Shown: piece by piece, positions 12,301-24,300 of the stretch
Layout of the letters: each line of letters starts with the position of its first letter
How positions within the stretch are numbered: the stretch's first letter is position 1
Origin: Temnopleurus reevesii
Lineage: Eukaryota > Echinodermata > Echinoidea > Temnopleuroida > Temnopleuridae
Reading direction: 5' to 3'
Assembly (NCBI GenBank): GCA_036244855.1
Contig: BQKZ01000481.1
Span: 86,629 to 149,313, forward strand
DNA length: 62,685 nt
Program-made: the position numbers and the translations under genes
The notes under the pieces: model-generated
Told to the model about the DNA's origin: nothing
Database searches by the model: none
The model's input: the letters and a program-made list of their open reading frames with translations, nothing else

Positions 12301-15300
12301 GGAGAGAAGAGTAAAGACAAAAAGGATAAGAAAGAGAAGGAAAAGGACAAAAAGAAGAAAGAAAAGACTACGATTGATGGAAGCAAAAAGAAGGAAAAGA
12401 CCTCAGTTGATAAGAAGAGCAAAGAGAAAAAGGAAGTTAGACTTGATGATCCAGGTGTTACTGAGGCTTCCTTCAATGACTTAGACCCAGATGTAACATA
12501 TGTGATTAAGATCTACAGCCTGGACGGAGAGACTAAGAGTGATTCAGTCAAGCTGAGCGGTAAACCAGGTATGTATTATCTTATGTGTGACTCTCTTCTT
12601 CATTACCTACAAATATAATATAACACAAGTTAATTGATGCCATTGAGCAAACATTTTTATGCATTACATTAGTGTTGAAAAACTAAAAGAAATGCTCTTG
12701 TCAGTTATGCTTAATTATCGATAAAATTATGAATATTCAGCAAAAGAACCAATAACAGTCACTCTTTAAGTCGTTCTAAAAGCCTTTCCAATTTTGGTGA
12801 AACAGTGCCTAGATCATTAACCAATATGTCTTCTGTATTGATCTGCATTTTGAATGAATTGTATTCAATTATATTGATTTTACGTGATGTTTACTCTTTT
12901 TCCAGATTTCATGCTTTTACAATTTTTATCAACAGTATTATACATTGGAATACAAATTGTAATAAACGGTGCATAAATTCAATTCATTAACTAAATAGTT
13001 TTACAATTTTGCTAAAACTGAAGTTGATTTATAAGGATGTTTTTTTTCACGCATGAATCATAATCAATAGTTTTGATCATTTGTGATTTAATTAATGCCT
13101 TGTATTCCAAATCCCAGGACCCAATGAAAAAAACAAGAAACCTCAAAAAGCTAAAGGTGAAAGCATCAAATTTTTTTTGTAGTCAAACCCTTTAGCTTCT
13201 ACAGATCGCACACATTTCCATAGTACACTAGAGTGAAACATTGAGCAGTATTTGTTACAGAAGATTAGTCACACATTATTCCTTAGTTCACTTTATGGTA
13301 CCGTAGATCACCTTGTTGGAAATCACACACATTTTATTCCTTATGCAATTTCTTTTAAAATTTCACAACCAGAAATGTTTGCTTCTTGTTGCTCAGATGT
13401 GGTTTAAACCTTCTGACCACAACATCACACACTCCTGCATTTTGAGAAAAAAACAAGGCGAACCTCACATGGATCACCTTGTAATTTATATCTGTCTTAT
13501 CTTAAAAAAAGATAGAGAATCTATACTAACACAAGCTTTGAATCATAGAACCACACTTTACTAGCATACAGTCATAATAGTTCACTTGCACAACACATCG
13601 TACGGTAGCATACATGTAGCATAGTAGAAATATAACGCAACACCATGGCAGACATTGTTTCAGAATATTTTGAACCAGTATTGATACTGGACTGCTCCAT
13701 GAATGTAGTAAAATTGACAATATATACATCTGTTATGTGCTTTGAAACCGTCAAAATATGAATTCGTTTGTGTTACATAAATTCTCCCGAAATGTTTTAA
13801 TGTGATAGGTACTATGACGAAAGCTTCATGAAACAGTTCCATATTTGTATTCAATTCACAAAATCTCTCAAGATAATTGCCCTGTAATTCACCTAAAAAG
13901 TTTGTTTTCATACTTTGAATATTTGTATTTCTATTTTTTTGGGGGGGGGAGGGGATGGAATGGGTGTGGAAGGCATGTATTTGCTTCCCCCAGATTATTG
14001 ATGATATCTAATGTGTAAAATATTAATTGCTTGTTCACAGATTCTGAAGAAAAGGTAAAACCCGTGAAGAGTGCTGCGATCGAGTCAACAACCGCCACAT
14101 CAATAACGCTGTCATGGAAACAACCTAAAGGTGACCTCACTGGATACATTGTGACATGCTCTGCAGACGAGAAGAAGGATGGAGAGAAGAGTAAAGACAA
14201 AAAGGATAAGAAAGAGAAGGAAAAGGACAAAAAGAAAAGGAAAGAAAGTGAAACCAAGGAGAATGAGTCAGAGAAGGAAGATGAGGATGATGGAGAAAAG
14301 AAGGAAAAAGATGGAAAGAAGGACAAGAAGAAAAAAGAAAAGACGACAGTTGGTGAGAAGAAAAAGAAGAAAGATAAAAAGAAGGAAAAGACAACCGTTG
14401 GATTTGAAGGAGATGCTGAGGATGGTGCTGAGAAAGAAGAACAAAAGGAAGATGGGTTGAAAGAGCAGGAAGATGATACAGAAAAGACGTCGGCTGAAGA
14501 TGAGGCTGGAGCAGATGAAGATGAAAAGAAAGAGAAGAAGAATAAGAAAGAGAAAACAACTGTGGGAGATGATGGAAAGAAAGACAAGAAGGAAAAGGAG
14601 AAGACGTCAGTTGGAAAAGATCAAGATGAAGAAGACAATGAAGAAAAGGAGAAGAATAAAGAAAAGACTACTGTTGGAGATGAGGATAAGGATGAAAAGA
14701 AAAAGAAGAAGAAAAAGGAAAAGACCACAGTCGGTGATGAAGATAAGGAAGAAAAGAAAAAGAAGAAAAAGGAAAAGACCACTATTGGAGACGCTGAAGA
14801 TGGAGAAAAGGAAGAAAAGAAAAAGAAGAAAAAGGAAAAGACCACTATTGGAGATGCTGAAGATGGAGAAAAGGAAGAAAAGAAAAAGAAGAAAAAGGAA
14901 AAGACCACTATTGGAGAGGCTGAAGATGGAGAAAAGGAAGAAAAGAAAAAGAAGAAAAAGGAAAAGACAACTCTTGAGAAGGATGAAGGGAAGGATGAGA
15001 AGAGCTCAAAGAAAGACAAAAAGGATAAGAAGAGCAAATCAAAAGATGACATTGAAGACATCAAAATTGACGATCCTGAGACCACGAGTGCTACTTTTAA
15101 CAATTTGAATCCCAACACAAGCTATGTTCTGAAGATCTATGCAGTCAATGGGGACAACAAGAGTGAAAGAGTTAAGCTCAGTGGCAAAACAGGTAAATTT
15201 TAACACATTTTTTAAAGAATTACCGTAGAAAACAAATTAAATAGCGTTTTTGTCTTTTGTACCATTTCATTAATTCATACAATCATGGTACACAAAACAT

Positions 15301-18300
15301 TTCGATAAGTAAAGGAAATTGTATGTAATAAAGTGAAGAATAGAGAGAAATGTCAGTTGATGAGCTGCTTCCTATATGTTTCTGAAAAATCTATGATCAT
15401 TTTGTGAGCGTATACTTCTAAAAAAAATTTGAATGGCAATGATTGATATATTTGATAGTATTATGTTTGCATTGTTTGTAATCTAGTGTTTCATTTAATT
15501 ATGTATGACTTAATATTTGTGCACATTGTATTTAATACATTCTCTTTTGCTTCCTGATTTTCTATTTTCTTCAAAATGCAGACAAAGAGGAGAAAGGTAT
15601 AGATCTGTCTTGAGGATGGATTCCGTTTTGATAACAGTCACATTTGGAGTGGAGTGACATTTGATGCACAACTACTAACCAATACAGAATTGTTTTTACT
15701 TTCTTCAAATAGTTATAAATGACAAAAAAGTCCTTGTATGATTTGTGGTAAATGTGAAGAAATTTTTCACATTTTTTTTCAAATTTTAGTTATATATTCG
15801 TGAACAATTATTTCCAAATTTTGCTGCTTGATGTGAAAGAAATACTGTGCATTTTAGACGTGAGAGATTGAAAATATATCTGAATGATGTTATCATTGAA
15901 AGAAAATATAGCATGAAAATGCAGTAAACCTATTGAAAATAGGATTTTTGTCAACTATTATACAACATTTGTCAACAAATTTGGTAGTCCAGAATTCCTT
16001 GCAGTGAAAATGTATTCACATCTACTCTGGATAGCAAATTTCCTAATATTAAAATGAGCTTCCATATACTGATATAGTGACTCCGAGATAAAAATATATT
16101 ACATGTACATTGTGTATTTTTGGAAGAAGTACATTACAATGTATTGCCATTAACTCTTCATGGACTTCATGAATAAACTCTGAGATGATTACTACATGTA
16201 CTGTTCTTATGAAGAATTAGCATCTACATTTCTTTATGCAAAGTGATGATAATTTCCAAGCAATTCATTTGACAGATGATAATCATTAAATGATATCAAG
16301 AATCTTCAGACAGAAAGTACAATGAATTTGAAATTGGCCGAACACATTATACTGATATATCTCTTTAAGATTTGAAAGTTGAAATGTGAAATACACAATG
16401 CACAATGAGTGAAGTGAGTGATGCAATTAATTCAACATACAAAGAAATTGGACAAAGGAACATCTTTTCAGCTAAAAATTATTGATCCAGTAGGCAAAAA
16501 TTAATTCCCTTTCAGGCCTTTCAGGCCATTCTGAAAAAGAAAGAAATCAGATTGCTTTTAAAACATGAAAATTCACCATGTTGTTAAAGTCACTTTGTAA
16601 TTTGGTCATTAATTTTATATCACTTTTATTTTTGAATGGAGAATGGAAGTTTTTTCTTTTCCATTTTCTATGTATGTTCTGTTGATAGTGTGATGCACCA
16701 ATTGAGGCACATTTTTAAATCAAATTTTGGGTTTTTCTATATGTCACCAAATTCCGTATTGGGAGGAATACATAACCAGAAATGGCTGGATAAGAGAAGT
16801 CTTAGTGTTATTGAACATGCATATTATCTATACTGATTTTCTCTCTCTCTTGTCTTTAAAACGTGGTCGAAAGATACAGAGAGAGAGAGAGAGAAAGAAT
16901 TTTAACCATCTTGACATATCAGACATTTTGTCTTTGTTTAACTATCAATCATTTATTGATTGTAAGATAACTTTGTTAATTTCACTGCATTGTATGTAAA
17001 TTTCTATAAATTTGTAAATGCATTTACACCACCTGTAGTACTTTGATTATTTGTATTTTTTTGATGGACATTCTTGTTTGTTTGTTTTCATTTATAACTC
17101 TGTTTGCTGTTTGAAGAATGTTGAGCGATCTATCGATTTATCAATAATTTTGATTTCCCCCCATCATTTTACAAGCATCCAAAAAGCCAATGGAGGAAGA
17201 TGAGGCAGCTCGAACGATACAGAAGAACTATAAAAAGTTTAAATCAAAGAAGAAAAAGAAACAACCAGGTTGGGATGAGCACACACTAACACACAGTGCA
17301 CTACAGAAATGTACAAAATGTACAGTACACACTTTATTAACATAATGAATCATCTTTTACAATGCATGGATATATTTGACATTCACATCTGAAATGTTTT
17401 TACACATCACATTGATACATGAAGCTAGAGAAGTCTTCTTGAAACATTTTTTCATCACCAGAGTCTTGGAATAAGTTTCATTTACTACTAAAAAGAACTA
17501 TACAAGTTTAAATCAAAGAAGAAAAAGAAAGAACCACGTTGGAATGAGCACACACTAACAATCACTGCACATTTACAGAACATGTACACAATGTTCATTA
17601 CACACTACATTAATGGTATTTCTCTTCAGTAGTGGCAGAATGCAGATGCATGGATGTATTTCAAATTCTCATAGAAGTCTTCTTGAAACACTAAAGAAGC
17701 GAAACAACTTTATCATCCTGAGCCTTGGAGTGACCGAATGTACATTGTAAAGAAGAATTATAAAACATTTAAATCAAAGAAGAACAAATCATAACCATGT
17801 TGTTATGAGCACATACTAACAAGCAATTCCCCACTTCAATATACATGCATATAACATTAATGATCTATCTCTACAATACTATTTCAGCTGGCAATGAAAA
17901 TGCATACTAAATGTACACCTGTAGTTCCAGTTTGAACTATACATGTATGTAGGTGTATGCATTGATACACTTAAGATTTTCATCTGCAGCATTGTTCTAC
18001 AGTACATGTCACAATGTTACTCAGAGTATAGTACATACTGCATGGTCAGTAATATTGAAGTGTTGAACCATTCTGTTAAAAAATACATATTACCAGATTC
18101 TTACAGTTGTTTTTCTACTGGAGGTGATGATACTGAATTGCAGATTGTACGCATGTGTGTGCATGTCATCTCACGTTGTGCATTTTTCAAGGACATGCAT
18201 TAGTGCATACATGTACACATAGATTTATTTCATTTCAAGTTATCACTTTTCTTGTGCAATTATGCACGGACTTTCCTCACATTTAATGAAATCACAATAC

Positions 18301-21300
18301 AGAGCACATAAATTTTATTCTTCGGTTCTTTACAATTTTGCATTTTTCTAGTCCAATCTATACAGGATTATGACTTCATCACTTTGACATGCATCACACA
18401 AGTGTGTAAATACATTCTTATTCTAATTCCTCTTCTTGTTGAATATGTGTTTCTGTAAAGAACATTATTAGATCTGGTTGATGTGATTTAAAGTGGAGAA
18501 TTTGAATGTTCATGTAAGGGATATTAAAGCATGTGCGAATATTGTATAATGGAGAGGATATTTTTTTCATGTTCTTGCAAGAACAAAACTGTTCACACAA
18601 TTCAAATTGTTGCACCCACTTGTCTCCATATTGGCATATGTACATGCTCATGTACATGTAGCTACATGTATATGTTGCAAGAACGTATTTTCTTATTTTA
18701 TTAACCCATTGATAACGAGAACTGGATGGTTCCTGTACCAAGTCTATGGGAATTACAGAATTCAGTAGTCAATGGGTTAATATTTGATGACAAAACTTTT
18801 GCAATGAGTGATTTCCACTTGTATATGCTTGGAACAGATCAGTTGCAGAAAGTGGTTAAAGATCTAGAATGAATGAGGCGGAATCTTGTGAGAATTATTG
18901 TATCGTCATTAACTTTGTCTCAAAGTCTACAAATCAGTGACATGCCCCTTGCTCTCTTAGATGAAAATTTACATTTACATACATGGGGCCTGTAACATAA
19001 AAGGTGCAATTGAGTTTACAATCAATATAAATTGTAAGTCTTTGGCAAAATGTGTACCAAAGAGATGCAAGTAATTGCAAATTAATATTTTTATGTTACA
19101 GGCTCATTACCAGAAATGTTGGTTTCCCCCAACTGAAACCCTTTCCAGCAAGGCAACAAGAGGTTTTGCATGATGGTACAGCCATTGTTCATCACCTCGA
19201 AGTTGAAAATTTCAATGACTGGGAGTACAAATAAATAAAACACCTCATTGTGAATGTATAGAATTATAGACATTTTCAACTCGTCCACTCAACCCCCTTC
19301 TCTTTTCCATCGAAATCCAGAATCTGAGAGCAACCAAGTCAAAGACCCGAAAGCCGAATCAACCCTTGAAACGATCCAGCTAACCTGGGTCAAACCTGAG
19401 GGAGAGGTCAAAGGTTACAGGGTCGTCTGTCAACCCAAGGGAGGTGAAAGGTCAGAGGTTAAGCTTGATGGGGAGGATGTGACGTCTCATGAGCTGAGTG
19501 GACTGGTAGCAGGAAGGGAGCATGAAATGGAGATTTATACTGTGAATGGAGAGAAGGAGTCTGAGAAGGTCACCATCAAGAAATTTACAAGTATGCTTTT
19601 TCTTTTAACCTTGCAGGTGTTGAAAGTACTGTTTGTTTAAATCAATTCAGTCAAAAATAGTTCAATGATGATTTTAATTTTGAGAGCATGTTTTCATTCA
19701 GGTTCTAATATTTACGTTTTTTTCACAAGTTTGTCATATATATTTCACTCAATCTTTTTTTCATATTTTTTGCTTAATGTGTCTATGGTTTACATGTAGT
19801 AGATCATTGGATTAGATTTTGAAATTTACATAATTGAAACCCTAATCACCTATCCATGGCCTTGGTTTACTATAGAAAGAAATATTGAAAATAGTGTAGA
19901 AGAATGAATATACAGCACATTTGCTTTAATTGTACCTACATATTAAATGCATCTGTATCGATAGATAGATATATTTATAACTGAATAAATGCCCATAGAG
20001 AATAATAGATTGTGAAACCTTCTTCTACAAATTGGAGCACATAATGTAGTTAATGCAGTATTAGATCATAATGTAAAGGTCACACGTGCACTAGTTGAAA
20101 GTTCAATAAAGTACATTTTATTGTAACAGTTATCTAGCTTTGAAAATGGATGGCAGATTTTTGTAGAGACAGGAATATAACTTGTGCTATTTTTTTCAAT
20201 TCCTAGGGCCCCATCCTGCTGTAGATCTGAAGGTTGAAGACATCGACTCCAACAAGCTCAAAGTTTGCTGGTCCTCTCCTGCTGAAGGCGACCACACAGG
20301 GTACAAGGTGGAGTGGAAGCCCAAAGACGGAAGCAGCGAAGAAAAGGAGAAGAAGGACAAAGAGAAAGAAGAAGAAGGTGTGTTTTTTTTCTACTTTTGA
20401 GGAAGTCTGATGAAAATATTTCTTTTACAAATATACATATAGTTCATATTCTAATTTTGTTGTTGCTCTACATGTAGTTAAGCTGAATATATTGCTGTTT
20501 TTATCTTTCGCTATTGCCGTGACCACAAACTCGCTACAAATTTCCACTCATTAGAATTCCAAAGTAAAAAAAAAGAGCTTGAGCTTCGATCCTAGCAGAA
20601 TCTTAATCATAAGCAAAATGATATGGAAATGAAGTGAACACACAATAACACAATTATAATTCCCAGAGACTTGAGTACAATGGTCTTTCAAAACACAAAA
20701 GTCATAGCCCGCAGATATGGAAAGTTGTCTGATATTCTGTGAAAAATTTATGTAGGGTAAAATAGTGGCTTTTACATTGCATTAATTGGATTTTTGTGAT
20801 TTGTGAAGCACCACAAGTTACGTGCCAATTATTTTGTTATATATAGTTCAATATCTTTTAAACCAAATTTGTCTGAATGAGTCTTTACATGAATAACATG
20901 ACAGAGATATTATATAGTTCTGTACCATATTTGTGACTCACTGGTTTGCACTTGTTGGCATTTTAATGAAAAGAGTAATGTTTCTTAGTCCACCTGTGTT
21001 CAATGGATTCTTTATTCTTGAGATGTTCAAGCTATCAACAAGCACTGCTGAGCATTTAAAGGTCCACTATTATGAAAATACAAGTTGATCTGTATTGATG
21101 TATTATACCATTATCAATACCCTTTTCACTGAAAGAGTTTGTGAAAGAGGGTCCAAATGTGTTTCATATATTTTATAATATTTTATTTTCATTTTTGTGT
21201 TGGCTTAGTAGGGAATGCCCCTAAAAATTTCTTTCAAATGTCAATCTTGTTGTGACATCACAAGAGTCAAGTTTGATCACCTTTCTAGATAATGTTTCAG

Positions 21301-24300
21301 AGCTGGTTCTGTAAATAGCAAAAGGAAATATGTGGATCAATGCAGGGATTTAAATTCAGGTGAACAAATTTGACTCTTGTGATGTCACAACAGGATTGAC
21401 ATTTTAAAGAAATATTTAGGGGCGTTCCCTACTAAGCCAACATAAAAATGAAAATAAAATATTATAAAACATATGAAACACATTTGGACCCTCTTTCACC
21501 GAAAAGGGTATTGATAATGGTATAATGCATCAATACATATCAACTTGTATTTTCATAATAGTGGACCTTTAANNNNNNNNNNNNNNNNNNNNNNNNNNNN
21601 NNNNNNNNNNNNNNNNNNNNNNNNNNNNNNNNNNNNNNNNNNNNNNNNNNNNNNNNNNNNNNNNNNNNNNNNNNNNNNNNNNNNNNNNNNNNNNNNNNNN
21701 NNNNNNNNNNNNNNNNNNNNNNNNNNNNNNNNNNNNNNNNNNNNNNNNNNNNNNNNNNNNNNNNNNNNNNNNNNNNNNNNNNNNNNNNNNNNNNNNNNNN
21801 NNNNNNNNNNNNNNNNNNNNNNNNNNNNNNNNNNNNNNNNNNNNNNNNNNNNNNNNNNNNNNNNNNNNNNNNNNNNNNNNNNNNNNNNNNNNNNNNNNNN
21901 NNNNNNCTGGCAGGAATATTTATTCTTTGAAATGCCAAGTGCGCCGTGAATGGCTGCCGGGCTAAAGCCAGGGTAATAATAATGTAAAGCGCCTTGAGCA
22001 CTCGGCAGAGAGGATACGTGCGCTATAAAAATTGCATCTATTATTATTATTATAACATTCATTTCTTACGCAAAACCACACATGCTTCAGAAGAGATAGA
22101 TATTGATTTGGAAGATCCTGAAACTGAAAAGGCTGCTCTGAAAATTCAGGCGCAGTTCAAGAAGTTTAAGTCAAAGAAGAAACCAGCAAAATCAGGTAGT
22201 GTGAAATAGCCGAACCAAAATTAATTTTCACTTTCTTTTCCTTGTCTAGTATTTCTTAGTTTTTTTTCTGCAATATACTTAGAATTTTTGTTGTGTCTTT
22301 TCACCTATTTTAGATGCCTAGTTTCTCAAGCTTTGCTCAATACACCCTATCGTACCGGCTTTGGGATGATGCAAAAAGGCTATATAAAAAATAAAGGAAA
22401 CATATTTGGCTGATCATACATTTACTTTTTTAATGTCTGTCATCAGCAATTTGCAATTAATCACTCTCTTGCATCACGCCCAATTTACCTGCTATGTTAT
22501 TTTAAACTGGACTTCCCTTTTTTAACACCTGTTCTTTTATCATTTTTTGTTTTCATGAAATTATGATTTTCAATGTTTTATCATTATGATTTCTCCCTTG
22601 CATTATCTTTGAAGAGTGATTGCAGAAGTTTTCAATTGACTTGTTTTTTAATCATCTCAGATTTGATGCCAATGACAATGCTTTCCCAACATAATGTCAA
22701 AGTAATTTCTCTCCAATTACTTTTGTGAAATAATGAATAGGTTAAATTGCATTTACAGTATTTGTAACTCATGTTTAGCTGTATCTAACTATGTGCTTGA
22801 ATGTATTCAAATAATGTTTGATTATATGTAGCTTTTGTGGATTGTATCACCTCAATTAACATGACTTGGACATTTAATCTTAATTTTGTTTATACATTAT
22901 AAAAGTTGATAATTCCTTCTTTTAATACTGATTTGATCAAATTTTTATTGGAAGTGCTGTATGGGGATAGGTAAAATCATATGCTTTCAGGATTTGCTTT
23001 CTAATTTTAACAAGTGAATGATAATTGTCAATGTATCAATAGCATTTGGTTCCCAATTTGATATAGCTCTTTTTTTAACTAGTTTATGATAAAGTTTGTA
23101 AGGCTTCTTTTTTAAGTTTTTCATGATATATGCATGAATGTTTATTCAGAGTCCCTTGAACTTTTCATGTCTTCAGAGGAAATCTCGTCTTTGTTGCTTT
23201 AGTTCAGATTATTGTGAGCTTGAATCTCAACAGAACACCACGTTTGGTGCATTGATATTTGTTTTCAGTTTCTTCCTATGAGGTATTTATACCAGCAAAT
23301 CAATTAAATCCTCATTGATATAGCATGTAGCATGCATCTTGTATAGAGACACAATAATGCAGTTACATTTGTGCATTTTTAATGAAATTATCTGCAAGCA
23401 AAAGATCAATTTAATTAGAAAGGTAAAGATAAGAATGTTACTTAAAGAAGTATGCAAATACTTTCCAATACCTGTATCTTTTTTCTTGCACAACTTGTCA
23501 TCATAGTATCTTCTTTTACTTTTCACAGAGGCAAAGAAAGATGAAAAGAAGGAGGAAAAGAAAGAGAAGAAAGAAGATGAAGGATCGAAAGAGCTTGGGG
23601 CAGATGAAACAACCCTTGAAGTGAGCGGTCTCAAGCCTAGCGCTCAATACCAAATTACAGTGTTCGCCTTAGCTGGTCCTGAATGCAGTGAACCTGCAGA
23701 GACAGAAGCAACAACAAGTAAGTTTAATTTAAAAAAAATTACCTTTCTATATAACAAACAGAAGGAGGAGTATTAATATGCTTATGAAACAACACAAAGT
23801 AAATGAATCTACATTTGACACCAACTCTATACTATATTAGACAAATATAATATTTATTTCCTTCAGATTGTTATCAAAGTCCTTGCTAAATATCTTTTGA
23901 CTTGCTTATTAATTTGCTAAATAAAACAATATTAAATATATGTAAATATGAATGCATTTATTAAATGTCAACTCAGAAATAGAATTTGTAAAAAAAAAAT
24001 CCCCAAATGTATGTCAAAATATTTCTGTACTTTGCTTGCTCATACACCACTGAAAATTTATTGTAAATTGGATTCCAATTTCCTACATTTTAATGCAAGC
24101 TCCTGACAATCAAATGGATGAGGATAAAGCAGCAAGAACGATACAGAAGAACTATAAACAATTTAAATCAAAGAAGAAGAAGAAGGAGAAAAAGGATACA
24201 CCAGGTTCGAAACAGCACTGACTAACCACAAAATCCATGCAATGTTTTTGTTTAATTCAATTTGAAGAGTACACTATACATGTAGATGTCCACAATTCCA

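Noticed and set aside
14137..15118. Minus-strand frames rich in Ser/Phe and plus-strand frames rich in Arg/Lys
   Set aside because: Shadows of the Lys/Glu-rich exon 15 in other frames.
16876..17000. Open frame across a (GA)n tract
   Set aside because: No splice-compatible structure and low complexity.
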